Part shown: one piece after another, positions 25,361 to 34,925 of the stretch
Layout of the letters: each line of letters begins with the position of its first letter
Numbering within the stretch: position 1 is the first letter of the stretch
From: Acidobacteriota bacterium
GTDB taxonomy: Bacteria > Acidobacteriota > Blastocatellia > Pyrinomonadales > Pyrinomonadaceae
Assembly: GCA_019639235.1 (NCBI GenBank)
Contig: JAHBSG010000012.1
Location: forward strand, 57,049-121,048
DNA: 64,000 nucleotides
Reading direction: 5' to 3'
Position numbers and translations under genes: made by a program
Notes under the pieces: generated by a model
What the model was told of the DNA's origin: nothing
The model's database searches: none
The model's input: the letters and a program-made list of their open reading frames with translations, nothing else

Positions 25361-26026
25361 TTAGTTGAAGTATCTGAAATGACCCGTTATCGTCCACTCA
25401 AAAAGCCGATCCTCGAGCCGGGCACCGCCGCCGATGTTGTGGATGATCAGGTATCGTTTGCCGGTCGGGTCAAGGCGGTTGGAGACAAGCCCGATGTGCG
25501 TCGTGCCGCGCTCATCGAGGTCCCAGGAGACAACATCGCCGGGCTTGAACGCCTCGGGCGAGGCCGTGATCGGCAGCGACTTTCCTTTCCGGCGAAAATA
25601 GGCCTGCAGGTTCGGAACACGGCGATGGTCAATGTTGGTGTCGGGTTTGGTCAGTCCCCATTTCTGCGGATACTCGCGAAAGTTAGCCCGCATGTCCTCG
25701 TGAACCTCTTTCTGCAGGTCGATTCCGGCCCGGCGAAATGCCCGAATAACAACATCGGTGCAGGCTCCGGTCTCGGCCGGCACGTCGCCGTTCGGGTAGG
25801 CGATCGTGAAGTAGTCCTGCGTGTATCCGGTCGTCACCTCAAGTTGCTCCTCGGCACTCGCGAGCAGCTTGCGGATCTTGGGATTTGCGATCTCCGTCGC
25901 CGCGGGCGGTTCGTTCGGCGAAAGGCCCGGAACTCTTACGCTACCGACCTCAGCGCAAGCCGTAAACGCGCACGCCAAGGCGAGAAGCATGCAGAGAAAG
26001 GACATCTTCACGGTGTGTTTGATCAT
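25361..26026 (-). CDS. DUF1287 family lipoprotein
   Basis: DUF1287 proteins look like NlpC/P60-type cysteine hydrolases. Visible motifs are TGACTDVVIRAFR (Cys), FKPGDVVSW, THIGLVSN and IIHNIGGG. The start at 26026 (MIKHTVKMSFLCMLLALAC) gives a Sec signal with a lipobox-like FTAC, so the protein is probably exported and lipid-anchored. An earlier start at 26086 would overlap the divergent gene. The function of the family is not settled; peptidoglycan hydrolysis is suggested by the fold. Confidence 0.82.
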   Translation of the reverse strand: MIKHTVKMSFLCMLLALACAFTACAEVGSVRVPGLSPNEPPAATEIANPKIRKLLASAEEQLEVTTGYTQDYFTIAYPNGDVPAETGACTDVVIRAFRRAGIDLQKEVHEDMRANFREYPQKWGLTKPDTNIDHRRVPNLQAYFRRKGKSLPITASPEAFKPGDVVSWDLDERGTTHIGLVSNRLDPTGKRYLIIHNIGGGARLEDRLFEWTITGHFRYFN

Positions 26027-26080
26027 CGGGGCCGAATTAACCTTCCGGTCAGGCATTCGATGAGTTTTTAAGTGAGAACG

Positions 26081-26872
26081 ATGCATAGCAACGTTTACGC
26101 AAATGGCAAGATCGCGGTGCTAGTCGATATGCCGCTCGCGGCGAGTGCGGGCGTGCTCTACGGCAAAGGCGTTTTCACAACCGTTCGGATCGAGGGCGGG
26201 CGGCCGTTCCTTTTTGAGAAACATCTTCGCCGCCTAAGTGAAAACGCCAAAGCAATTGGCCTTGTTCCGGTCGATAGCTCCGCAATCGAGGAAGGACTTG
26301 AGGCAGTGATCGCAGCTAACTCGTTCGTGAGCGGCCGCGCGCGGATCACGCTGTTAGATGCGAGCCTTAGCAGCATCTGGGGCGGGAGCGGCGAAGCCGT
26401 AACTGAGCTTCGCATCATCACCGGCGATCTTCGCCCGGTGCCCGGCGAGCTCCGGCTCGGAGTCTCGCCCTTCGCGGTCAACTCGGCATCGCCGCTCGCT
26501 GGCATCAAGTCGTGCAACTATCTAGAGAACCTACTCGCTGCCGAGGAAGCTCGCGGCCGCGGTTTTCACGAGGCCGTCCGGCTCAACGAACGAGGCGAGA
26601 TCGTTTCGGGGGTGATGTCGAACATCTTCTGGCTCAGCAGCGGCGAGCTTTTCACGCCATCGCTTCGCACCGGCTGCCTTCCCGGGACGGTTCGTGAAAT
26701 GGTCCTTGAGAATCTGGAATGCCGCGAGGCCGAGGCGGGAATTGAAGCTCTCGAAGCGGCAGAGGCGATCTTTCTCACTTCGTCGGGCATCGGCATACGT
26801 CCCGTTGCGGAGTTCGCCGGATGTCGGATGCCCGGATCGAGCCATCCGGTGCTCGAGCTATGGCCTTTCTGA
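26081..26872 (+). CDS. Class IV PLP aminotransferase/aminodeoxychorismate lyase
   Basis: 264 residues. Fold type IV PLP enzyme: the catalytic Lys is in LAGIKSCNYLENLLAAEEA, and SNIFWL and FTPSLRTGCLPGTVRE are the cofactor- and substrate-binding loops. Within this family the length and end fit aminodeoxychorismate lyase (pabC, para-aminobenzoate for folate) or a branched-chain or D-amino-acid aminotransferase; I cannot choose. ATG 26081 is preferred to GTG 26072. It is divergent from the DUF1287 gene. Confidence 0.85.
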   Translation: MHSNVYANGKIAVLVDMPLAASAGVLYGKGVFTTVRIEGGRPFLFEKHLRRLSENAKAIGLVPVDSSAIEEGLEAVIAANSFVSGRARITLLDASLSSIWGGSGEAVTELRIITGDLRPVPGELRLGVSPFAVNSASPLAGIKSCNYLENLLAAEEARGRGFHEAVRLNERGEIVSGVMSNIFWLSSGELFTPSLRTGCLPGTVREMVLENLECREAEAGIEALEAAEAIFLTSSGIGIRPVAEFAGCRMPGSSHPVLELWPF

Positions 26873-26947
26873 GCGCAAAAACACGAACACCGTCCGGCGG
26901 CGTTCGTGCGGTCGAAAACCGGATTTCTGGGCAGTTCGAGCGTCGGG

Positions 26948-27145
26948 CTAGGCCGCCGTTTCGAACAGTGCGAGGATCTGCTTGCCTTCGGCTGATTGCG
27001 GGTGAATGGTGCGGATGTGCTTGTGCCCCTGCATTTCCCAAATGGCGGTCACCTCGCCGTCTTTCTCAACGGCTTGGTAATGCACATCTTCGGTGCCGGG
27101 CGCTTCTTCCGCAGCTTCCGCTGCCTGTACTGCTTCTTCTGACAT
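26948..27145 (-). CDS. Conserved-looking small protein
   Basis: 65 residues with an acidic, Ala/Glu-rich start and a compact end (VHYQAVEKDGEVTAIWEMQGHKHIRTIHP). Not recognised. A GGAGAAC stands some 13 bases before the ATG. It faces the class IV aminotransferase and precedes the serine hydrolase on the same strand with a 100-base gap. Confidence 0.55.
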   Translation of the reverse strand: MSEEAVQAAEAAEEAPGTEDVHYQAVEKDGEVTAIWEMQGHKHIRTIHPQSAEGKQILALFETAA

Positions 27146-27249
27146 CAATTGGAACTAGTTCTCCTGAACTTACTTTGCTTGAACGACTGGTTTCGAACGG
27201 GCAAACAAGGATTTTTGCACAACTCCGCGAACGATGTCGAGTCCTAAAC

Positions 27250-28791
27250 TCAAGGTTTTCGCTTCGGCGTAAGCTCGTAGAACCAGAAATCATTGTTCGG
27301 CTGGTCGATCTTCAGCTCGTCCGTCTTGCCGTTGCGGTCGATCGTAAAGGTAACGAAGCCCCGCGGGAAGTTGTACGCGACCGACGGCCGCCAGCGGATC
27401 ACGAACGTATCGTAGTGCCAGTGCTCAAGGTCCGCGACGAACCGCGGCGAGGGCAGAAATCGCATAACGAGCCTGCCGTTCTCCTCGCTGACCGTGATAT
27501 CGCCGTAGAGCTTATCGCCGTAGGTTCCGGCGTAATCGGCGAGCTTCAGGGTCGGTCTTGTTCCGGCAACTCTCGTTGCATCGACTCGCTTCATCGCCTC
27601 AGCGGACGCGGCCTTGCTTCGTTCGGCTCCGGCAAGCGCCTCGGCGTTGTAGTCGCGTTCGGGAGCATCGGTGAAGATGTCGATCATCTTGCTTCGCATC
27701 ACGCGAAAGGCGGGCGATTCGCTGTTCGTCAGGATAATGAAGCCCGTGTTGAGCTCAGGTATCAGCACCGTGTAGGAGAGCATGCCGTCAAGCCCGCCGC
27801 TGTGTTCGACGATCTTCCGCCCGCGATAATCGCTGACGAACCAGCCCATCGCGACCCCGCGGAATTGCGTCGGCGGCGTAGAGCGGTCACGCGGCTCGGC
27901 GATTTGCTGAGCCATATAGGGCTGCCACATTTCCCAGCTCCGCTCGCGGCTGAAGATCTGCTTGCCCTCGAAGGTCCCGCGGCCGAGTTGCGTTCTGATC
28001 CATTTCGAAAGATCGTTGACCGACGAATTGAGCGCGGCAGCCGAGCTCGAGCCATCGACGTTCCCGCGGTGGAGCACACGCATCGAGCCGCCCGATTCGT
28101 TGTGCGGCCAGGCGGCGTTATCGGGCAGGTTGTTGACGCTGCAGGTCGTTCGGCTCATCCCGAGCGGGTCGAGAATGCGTTCCTTGACGAACGTACACCA
28201 CGGTTTCCCGGTCACCTTCTTTACCACCTCGCCGGCCGCGATGAACATCAGGTTCTGATAACCGTATCGTGTGCGGAAACTCGAAACGGGCTTCAGGTGC
28301 CGGACGCGTTCGAGCATCTCCTCGGGCTTGTAGGTCGCCTCGTACCAGAGCAGGTCGCCGCTAAAGGTATCAAGCCCGACACGATGCGTCACCAGATCGC
28401 GGATCAGAAGCTCGTTCGTCACCCAAGGGTCGTACATCTTGAACTCGGGAAGATACTGTGAGACCTTGTCGTCCCATTTGATCTTGCCTTCATCGACCAG
28501 AATCGCGAGGGTCGCCGTCGCGAAGGCCTTCGAGTTCGAAGCGATAGCGAAGACGGTATTCGCATCGACCGGCGAGTTCTTGCCGAGCTCTTTCGTGCCA
28601 TAGCCCTGTGCAAAAACGACCTTGTCATCGCGGACGACGGCAATGGCCATTCCAGGCTGCTTTTGATCGGCCAAAACCTTTTGTGCATAGGCATCGATCG
28701 CGGCCAACTTCGTGTCGATCGCTTGCGCATGTGCAAATGAAACTGAGGACAACGCTATTACAAATGAAAGGATCACGGATCTTGAACGCAT
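27250..28791 (-). CDS. Class C beta-lactamase-like serine hydrolase
   Basis: 513 residues with an Ala-rich Sec signal ending SSVSFAHAQ, so probably periplasmic. The active-site SxxK is Ser 85-Lys 88 (ASNSKAF), the second Tyr motif is YGYQN at about 176-180, and a third motif-like HSGGLDG is seen. A C-terminal DUF3471-like beta domain follows (ADYAGTYGDKLYGDITV). This family contains peptidases and esterases as well as lactamases, so resistance cannot be claimed. Confidence 0.88.
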   Translation of the reverse strand: MRSRSVILSFVIALSSVSFAHAQAIDTKLAAIDAYAQKVLADQKQPGMAIAVVRDDKVVFAQGYGTKELGKNSPVDANTVFAIASNSKAFATATLAILVDEGKIKWDDKVSQYLPEFKMYDPWVTNELLIRDLVTHRVGLDTFSGDLLWYEATYKPEEMLERVRHLKPVSSFRTRYGYQNLMFIAAGEVVKKVTGKPWCTFVKERILDPLGMSRTTCSVNNLPDNAAWPHNESGGSMRVLHRGNVDGSSSAAALNSSVNDLSKWIRTQLGRGTFEGKQIFSRERSWEMWQPYMAQQIAEPRDRSTPPTQFRGVAMGWFVSDYRGRKIVEHSGGLDGMLSYTVLIPELNTGFIILTNSESPAFRVMRSKMIDIFTDAPERDYNAEALAGAERSKAASAEAMKRVDATRVAGTRPTLKLADYAGTYGDKLYGDITVSEENGRLVMRFLPSPRFVADLEHWHYDTFVIRWRPSVAYNFPRGFVTFTIDRNGKTDELKIDQPNNDFWFYELTPKRKP

Positions 28792-28926
28792 ATTTTTTCT
28801 TGACTCCTGCGGTTAGTGACCCCGCAATCGTATGCCGACTTCCTTTGAAATTCAAATACCGCCGCCGGTGTGCGGCGCGATAATTAACTTCCAAAAATCG
28901 ACCGATTTCTGTATCCTTTGCCAACA

Positions 28927-30714
28927 ATGTCGCCAATCGAGATTACCCTGCTCCTGCTCGTTGTCGCGATCGTTCTGTTCGCGACCGAGAAACTGCCGGT
29001 CGATGTCGTCGGGCTTTTGCTCGTGATGTCGCTGGTGGTGACGGGTGTGCTCGGTGTCGGCGAGGCGGTTGCCGGCTTTGGAAACGACATCATCATCACC
29101 ATCGGCGGGCTTTTCATTCTTGTCGGCGGGCTGATCAAGACAGGACTTGTTGACCTCATCGGGCGGCGGCTGCACAAGCTCGCAGGCGATAGCGAATTCG
29201 TCCTAACGGCACTCATAATGGCAACGGCCGCTCTTTCGGCATCCGTTCTGAAGAACACGACCACGACCGCGATGTTCCTGCCAGTCGTCATCGGACTAGC
29301 GGCAAAGGCAAAGCTTCCGCCATCAAAGCTCCTTATGCCGCTCGCCTTTGGAGCGATACTCGGCGGTAGCTGCACGCTCATCGGAACCTCGACGAACCTC
29401 GCCGTCAGCGGCGCGATCCAGCGTTATGGCCTCGATGCGCTCTCGATGTTCGAACTCACGCCGGTCGGTATTGTGATGGTCTTGGTCGGTATGTTCTACA
29501 TGCTCGTCCTTGGCCGGCGGATGCTTCCCGCGGCCGGCGGCGGCGAATCGCTTACGGACCAATACAGCATTCGCGACTATATCTCCGAGCTAATGGTGCT
29601 CCCGGGCTCGCGTCTTATCGGGCAAACCCTGCGGGAAGCAAGCCTTACCTCGGAACTCGACCTCGCGATCCTCAACATCATCCGCGATGAGGAGAAACGC
29701 ATTGCGCCGGGCGCGAACGAACGGATCCGGATGGGTGACATCCTTATTGTCGAGGGCAAGATCGGCGATCTACTTCGTGTAAAAGAGGAAGTCGGTCTCG
29801 AACTTCGGCCGGACTTCAAGCTCAATGACCACGTCCTCGAATATCAGAGCGTCGAGCTTTTTGAAGTGCTGATAATGCGTGACTCTGCCTTCGTCGGGCA
29901 GACGATGAAGACGCTCCGGTTCCGCCAGACCTACGACCTGACCGTGCTTGCCATCAATCGCCACGGCGAAACGGTGATCGACAAAATGAGCGACACGATG
30001 CTCAAGTTTGGCGATGTGCTTCTTGTTCAGGGTTCGCGAGACAAGATCGAACCGCTTGTGGCCGACGGCGAAATACTGCTCCTCGAAGACCTCTCGGCCA
30101 AGAGCATGCGGCTCGATAAACGCAAATGGGCTCTGGCCGCATTCGGCCTTTTTCTTGCACTTTCGGTTTCGGGCATCGTCTCCGGCATCTCAATACCGCT
30201 TGCGATCGCCGTACTCGCCGGCGTTTTTCTGCTTCTCGCGACCAAAACGGTTCGCTATGCGGAGATGTATCAGCTTATCGACTTCAGGTTGCTGGTGCTC
30301 ATCGCATGCATGATGAGCTTCGGTGTTGCGATGGAGAAGACGGGTGCCGATCAATACCTTGCCGGATTGATCGAGACCTACTTCGGAGCGTTTGGCCCGA
30401 CGGCCGTTCTCGCCGGTTTCTTCATCCTGACGGTTGCACTCACACAGCCGATGTCCAATCAGGCAGCGGCGCTCGTGGTTCTGCCCGTTGCGGTAAAAAC
30501 GGCGATCGCTCTCGGCTATAATCCGCGGACGTTCGTCATCGCAGTTACTCTTGCCGCCTCATTCTCATTCATAACACCGCTCGAGCCGGCGTGCGTGCTG
30601 GTCTACGGGCCCGGTCGCTACCGCTTTATGGATTTCGTAAAGATCGGCACCATCCTGACCATCCTCGTTTTTGTTGTCTCGATCCTGCTGGTGCCTGTCT
30701 TTTGGCCGTTCTAG
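28927..30714 (+). CDS. SLC13-type anion transporter with two TrkA-C domains
   Basis: 595 residues, about 11 membrane segments. The N-half has the anion-symporter signature around the KNTTTTAMFLPVVIGLA and GSCTLIGTSTNLAVSG loops; two soluble RCK-C/TrkA-C domains lie near residues 205-370 (LPGSRLIGQTLREASL and RDSAFVGQTMKTLRFR). The C-half has the paired QPMSNQAAALVVLPVA motif. It probably moves sulfate, phosphate or dicarboxylate with Na+. The start is ATG 28927; a TTG at 28918 is alternative. Confidence 0.85.
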   Translation: MSPIEITLLLLVVAIVLFATEKLPVDVVGLLLVMSLVVTGVLGVGEAVAGFGNDIIITIGGLFILVGGLIKTGLVDLIGRRLHKLAGDSEFVLTALIMATAALSASVLKNTTTTAMFLPVVIGLAAKAKLPPSKLLMPLAFGAILGGSCTLIGTSTNLAVSGAIQRYGLDALSMFELTPVGIVMVLVGMFYMLVLGRRMLPAAGGGESLTDQYSIRDYISELMVLPGSRLIGQTLREASLTSELDLAILNIIRDEEKRIAPGANERIRMGDILIVEGKIGDLLRVKEEVGLELRPDFKLNDHVLEYQSVELFEVLIMRDSAFVGQTMKTLRFRQTYDLTVLAINRHGETVIDKMSDTMLKFGDVLLVQGSRDKIEPLVADGEILLLEDLSAKSMRLDKRKWALAAFGLFLALSVSGIVSGISIPLAIAVLAGVFLLLATKTVRYAEMYQLIDFRLLVLIACMMSFGVAMEKTGADQYLAGLIETYFGAFGPTAVLAGFFILTVALTQPMSNQAAALVVLPVAVKTAIALGYNPRTFVIAVTLAASFSFITPLEPACVLVYGPGRYRFMDFVKIGTILTILVFVVSILLVPVFWPF

Positions 30715-31784
30715 CTTTCTATTGTCCGAAGGATCCTTCGAAGCGAGAGCCCTCGGCTGATCAAGACCGCAACACCGGTCATCGCCCAGAAAAGTATTCG
30801 GCCTTTTCGGATAAGTGCGAGAGTTACACCGATCCCGACTCCGATCCCGACCGTTTCGGCAACGAATTGTGCCCCGGCCTCGTCAACTCCAATGAGAAAA
30901 GGAACAAGCTTGAAGACGATGGTGATCAGCCTGCTGACCGATTCGAGCAGAAAGGCGTTGAGAGCGGTTGCCCCCGTGTCCGAAATGCGGGAAAGAATGA
31001 ACCAGACCTCAAGCACGCCGAGCGCATGAAAGGCCGCATTTAGCAGACAGATCGGCAGAAAGCGGTTCGGGTGGCGGCGGTAATAACCGAAGATCAGGTT
31101 CTCGAAAAGCCGAACCTGAAGCCGCCCGCCCTCAAGCAGCCGCTTCAAGATGCCCCGCTGATAGAGCCACTCGCAGGCCTCGCTTGCGACGTGCCACTGC
31201 CGCAGCACTAGCAGGATAAGGAACGCGATCGCGGCGATAAGTCCGACGATCAAAAGATCGATCGTCAGCGCCCAGCCTTGATCGAGGTCAAAGGTCCGAA
31301 GAAAGGTGAACGCCCCAAGCAGGAGAAAAGCGCTTGTCGTAACGCTGTAGAAAAGATTCTCGGTCGCGACCGACGAGAGCCCGACGACGAGCGGCACTTT
31401 CCGGCGGACCGCGACCGCCTTCGCCGTTCCGCTGATGACGATGCCAAGCGGGATCATGCTGCTCAGCGCCTCGCCGATAAGAACCGCCGGCACGGTGTCC
31501 CGCATCTCAAGCCGGTATGGCTCATAAACCGAAAGCTTCCAAGCCAGCGAGCGCATCAGAACCCGGACAAAGTAGATAGCGAGGATGACGGCAAAACCAA
31601 AGAACCCAAAGCGGCGAATGTTATCTATGATCTCTGAAACGCCGACCGAGTATATGAAATACGTGAAAAGGCCGATCCCGAAAAGCGTAAGCACAACAGC
31701 CGCGGCCTTAAGCCGCGAGACGTTCTTAGGATCGGCTTTTGGGAGCTCGATGTCGTCGGATCGATCGTCCGGTTCAGTAATCAC
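30711..31784 (-). CDS. Lysylphosphatidylglycerol synthase/flippase-type membrane protein
   Basis: 357 residues, about eight membrane helices. The family (UPF0104/LPG synthase TM region) shows the RVLMRSLAWKLSV, EALSSMIPLGIVISGTAKAVAV and SVATENLFYSV loops with conserved E and N residues. Members flip or modify lipids. No aminoacyl-transfer domain is present here, so a flippase or membrane-lipid role is likelier. The 3' end overlaps the convergent transporter by 4 bases. Confidence 0.78.
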   Translation of the reverse strand: MITEPDDRSDDIELPKADPKNVSRLKAAAVVLTLFGIGLFTYFIYSVGVSEIIDNIRRFGFFGFAVILAIYFVRVLMRSLAWKLSVYEPYRLEMRDTVPAVLIGEALSSMIPLGIVISGTAKAVAVRRKVPLVVGLSSVATENLFYSVTTSAFLLLGAFTFLRTFDLDQGWALTIDLLIVGLIAAIAFLILLVLRQWHVASEACEWLYQRGILKRLLEGGRLQVRLFENLIFGYYRRHPNRFLPICLLNAAFHALGVLEVWFILSRISDTGATALNAFLLESVSRLITIVFKLVPFLIGVDEAGAQFVAETVGIGVGIGVTLALIRKGRILFWAMTGVAVLISRGLSLRRILRTIES

Positions 31785-31874
31785 TTATTTTGCCTTTGCC
31801 GCAGGGCTTAATCTAAAATGGTAGTTTACCGAATTTCGCTTAACAAAAACTAACTATCACAAAAGAGGTATCTT

Positions 31875-33056
31875 ATGTCCGCAACTGCAGCAGCTTCTGC
31901 CGAACTCAATCCGGGCCTTACCGCCCTTACCGAAGAAGAAGAACTTTTCCGTGCTTCCGTTCGTGAATTTGCCGAAGGCGAGATCCGCCCGAAGGTCGAA
32001 GAAATGGAACACAATGGCAAGCTCGATGCGGGCATTATCAAACAATGCTTTGAGCTCGGACTGATGGCCATCGAATCGCCGGAGGAATTTGGCGGTGCGG
32101 GCTCGACCATCTTCAATGCCATCGTTGCCATCGAAGAACTTGCCAGAATAGATGCCAGCGTCTCGGTCTTTGTTGACGTCCACAACACGCTCGTGACAAA
32201 CGCCTTTATGCGTTGGGCCAGCGACGAGCAAAAGAAAAAATATTTGCCGCAGCTTGCTGAAGGCAAGGTCGGCGCTTATGCCCTGAGCGAAGCGGGCTCG
32301 GGCTCGGACGCTTTTGCCCTGACGACCCGTGCGGTCGATAAAGGCGACCACTACGAGATCACCGGCCAGAAGCTTTGGATCACCAACGGCAACGAGGCCG
32401 AGATCTTCATCCTTTTCGCGACGGTCGATCCGGCCGCGGGCTACAAGGGCATTACGGCGTTCATCGTCGAGAAAGGCTTCGAAGGTTTTTCGGTCGGCAA
32501 AAAGGAAGACAAGCTCGGCATTCGGGCCTCTTCGACCACGGAACTGATCCTCGATGGCTGCAAGGTGCCGAAAGAAAATGTGCTCGGCGAGGTCGGAAAG
32601 GGTTACAAGGTCTCGATCGAAACGCTCAACGAAGGCCGCATCGGCATCGGCGCCCAGATGCTCGGCATCGCCCAAGGGGCATACGAAGCCGCTCTGAAAT
32701 ACACAGCCGAACGCGAGCAGTTTGGCCAATCGATTAGTAACTTCCAGGCCGTGCAGTTCCAGCTTGCCGAGATGGCCGTCGAGATCGAAGCCACACGCCT
32801 GCTTGTCTATAACGCCGCTCGCCTGAAAGACGCCGGCAAGCCCTTCATCAAAGAAGCCGCCATCGCCAAGCTCTACTCTTCGCGATGCGCCGAGGCCGTC
32901 GCCTCAAAGGCCATCGAACTCTTCGGCGGCTACGGCTACGTAAAGGATTACCCGGTCGAAAAATACTGGCGTGATAGCAAGATCGGCGCCATCTACGAAG
33001 GCACCTCGAACATGCAGCTCCAGACGATCGCCAAGCTGATAATGAGCGGTAAGTGA
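31875..33056 (+). CDS. Acyl-CoA dehydrogenase
   Basis: 393 residues, the usual length. FAD enzyme that makes trans-2-enoyl-CoA. Signature 1 appears as YALSEAGSGSDA, signature 2 as the GGYGYVKDYPVEKYWRD, followed by IYEGTSNMQ, where the catalytic Glu sits. The N-terminus is helical as expected. A ribosome site AAGAGG stands before the ATG. The preferred chain length cannot be read from sequence. Confidence 0.93.
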   Translation: MSATAAASAELNPGLTALTEEEELFRASVREFAEGEIRPKVEEMEHNGKLDAGIIKQCFELGLMAIESPEEFGGAGSTIFNAIVAIEELARIDASVSVFVDVHNTLVTNAFMRWASDEQKKKYLPQLAEGKVGAYALSEAGSGSDAFALTTRAVDKGDHYEITGQKLWITNGNEAEIFILFATVDPAAGYKGITAFIVEKGFEGFSVGKKEDKLGIRASSTTELILDGCKVPKENVLGEVGKGYKVSIETLNEGRIGIGAQMLGIAQGAYEAALKYTAEREQFGQSISNFQAVQFQLAEMAVEIEATRLLVYNAARLKDAGKPFIKEAAIAKLYSSRCAEAVASKAIELFGGYGYVKDYPVEKYWRDSKIGAIYEGTSNMQLQTIAKLIMSGK

Positions 33057-33079
33057 AAGGCACAAAGTAAACAGGACAC

Positions 33080-33129
33080 ACAGGATAAACCGGATCTTTA
33101 TCATTGCGATCCTGTTTATCCTGTTTTTT
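33080..33129 (+). terminator. Intrinsic terminator after acyl-CoA dehydrogenase
   Basis: A 17-bp arm at 33080-33096 pairs with 33108-33124 with one mismatch, around an 11-base loop, and is followed by TTTTTT. The T-run ends exactly at the ATG of the next gene. The arms contain the short unit ATCCTGT used elsewhere in this region. Confidence 0.7.
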
Positions 33130-33684
33130 ATGGCTGAGATATTCATAAGCCGGGCGACAATCGACGACGCAGAAACGCTCACCGAGCTTGCTCGCGTTAC
33201 GTTCCGGGATGCGTTTCATGAGCATCCTAAGAATGCTCCGGAGGATATGGCGGCATATATGGCCGAAGCGTTCAGCGAGGAGACGGTCGCGGCAGAGCTT
33301 GCCGACCCGAAGAATATCTTCCTGCTCGCGGAGATCGAAGGCGAGGCAGCCGGCTATGCAAAGCTGACCGTCGGTGCCATCGAAGAGGGCATCACCGCCG
33401 AACGGCCGATCGAGCTCAACCGGCTTTATTCGCACCAGCGGTTTCTGGGAAAGGGCGTCGGGCAGGCACTGATGGACCAGTGCTTCGCCGCCGCACGCGA
33501 GCTCGGCTGCGATGTGATGTGGCTGGGCGTTTGGGAATACAACCCAAGGGCACAGCGTTTTTATGAAAAGAACGGCTTCCGCGTTGTTGGGAGCCACGTT
33601 TTCCAGCTCGGCTCAGACCCGCAAACCGACCTGCTGATGCAGCAGGAGATATTTGCCACAGAGTACACGGAGAGCACAGAGTAA
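33130..33684 (+). CDS. GNAT family N-acetyltransferase
   Basis: 184 residues. The acetyl-CoA loop reads RFLGKGVGQALMDQC, with the usual helix and the YEKNGFRVVGSH ending. The start at ATG 33130 follows directly on the T-run of the upstream terminator, so no ribosome site is possible in front of it; the fold begins at residue 4, so there is no later start. It is probably leaderless. The substrate is unknown. Confidence 0.85.
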   Translation: MAEIFISRATIDDAETLTELARVTFRDAFHEHPKNAPEDMAAYMAEAFSEETVAAELADPKNIFLLAEIEGEAAGYAKLTVGAIEEGITAERPIELNRLYSHQRFLGKGVGQALMDQCFAAARELGCDVMWLGVWEYNPRAQRFYEKNGFRVVGSHVFQLGSDPQTDLLMQQEIFATEYTESTE

Positions 33685-33797
33685 GATCTTGTTTTAGTGA
33701 TTTTCAATTCATTCCCCGCTTTTCTCAGAACGCACCCGAAAATCCTACATATTTCTTTCTCGGTTTTCCCTCTGTGTCCTCTGTGGCAAGAATTGCT
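33652..33797. repeat. Intergenic inverted repeat with CACAGAG core
   Basis: Starting at the end of the acetyltransferase, GCCACAGAGTACACGGAGAG and, 100 bases on, its near-complement CTCTGTGTCCTCTGTGGC. The same motif recurs at 43,650-43,670 in front of another gene (TCTGTATACTCTGTGGC). Confidence 0.55.
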
Positions 33798-33828
33798 TTT
33801 CTATTGAGGTTGCGATATTGTTGCATCT

Positions 33829-34842
33829 GTGCGACAAGTTACAAATCCGCCTAATCCCTATGACCGCTATTCGGCGGAATATGTCGGCGAGCCGCCGCCG
33901 ACCAAGCTTGAGGTCTTTGCAGAGACCTCGACCAAAAAGATCATCACAAAGGCCTTTGCCTCGGATTGGGAAGGCGGTTTTCGCTACACCGTAAATTGCT
34001 ACCGCGGCTGCGTTCATGGCTGCACTTATTGCTTTGCCCGGCAGTATCACGAATACCTCGGCTACGGTGCCGGTACGGACTTCGAAACAAAGATCGTCGT
34101 CAAGCCCAACGCCCCGCAGCTACTTCGCGAGGAGCTCAAACGAACTCGCGACCGAATGCCGCATCTTGATTTCTCGTTCGCGACCGACCCGTATCTGCCG
34201 CTTGAAGCGGAATATAAACTGACCCGAAAGTGCCTCGAAGTCTGTGCCGAGTTTCGCGTTCCGGTCGCGATCGTCACAAAATCGCCGCTCGTCACCCGCG
34301 ATCTCGACGTCCTCAAACGCCTCTCAAAGGTTTCGGTCTTCTTCTCGCTCCCGTTTCTTACAAAGGAGCGGTCGAACCCCTTCGAGCCCTATACGCCCGT
34401 CCCCGAGGCTCGCTTTCGGGCGATGAAGACGCTCTCAGACGAGGGCATCACTACCGGAATCGGCATCGCACCCGTGATCCCCGGTTACAACGAATCGGAT
34501 ATTCCCGGCCTGCTTGAGCGTGCAAGGGAGTGCGGTGCCCGCCGGGCTTTTATGTCGATGCTGCACATTGATACGGATTCGATCGAGCAATACTTTGTCC
34601 AGAAAATGAACGAACGCCTGCCGGAAACCCGCGTCCGCAAGATCATCAACACAATGCACCGCGAACGCGGCGGGAGCCTCCGCCACCGCAGCTACAAAGA
34701 GCGGATGACCGGCCGGACCGAGCAATGGGACGTTACCGTCCGGCTTTTCGAGTTTCACGCCAAACGCCTCGGACTAAAACAGCACGAAGCTCCGCGGGAA
34801 CAGAAGCCCGAGGCCACTCCGGCACAGCAGTCGCTCTTTTGA
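33829..34842 (+). CDS. Radical SAM protein, SPL/Rv2578c-type
   Basis: 337 residues. The [4Fe-4S] motif is CxxxCxxC at Cys 61, 65 and 68 in YRGCVHGCTYCFAR. The early YSAEYVGEPPPTKL and YHEYLGYGAGTDF motifs fit the family related to spore photoproduct lyase. The rest is a partial TIM barrel with SFATDPYLPLEAEYK. GTG is the start. Members act on unknown substrates, sometimes linked to DNA repair. Confidence 0.85.
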   Translation: MRQVTNPPNPYDRYSAEYVGEPPPTKLEVFAETSTKKIITKAFASDWEGGFRYTVNCYRGCVHGCTYCFARQYHEYLGYGAGTDFETKIVVKPNAPQLLREELKRTRDRMPHLDFSFATDPYLPLEAEYKLTRKCLEVCAEFRVPVAIVTKSPLVTRDLDVLKRLSKVSVFFSLPFLTKERSNPFEPYTPVPEARFRAMKTLSDEGITTGIGIAPVIPGYNESDIPGLLERARECGARRAFMSMLHIDTDSIEQYFVQKMNERLPETRVRKIINTMHRERGGSLRHRSYKERMTGRTEQWDVTVRLFEFHAKRLGLKQHEAPREQKPEATPAQQSLF

Positions 34843-34925
34843 GTTCGGATCTTGAGGGGAAAAACACGATGCGGAATGTGATCAAACCATCCTGATAATC
34901 CTGTCCATCCTGTTAGAATTAAAGA

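Noticed and set aside
26821..28461. 546-codon plus-strand frame
   Set aside because: Antisense to the serine hydrolase, whose motifs are clear; composition is Arg/Pro-rich without domains.
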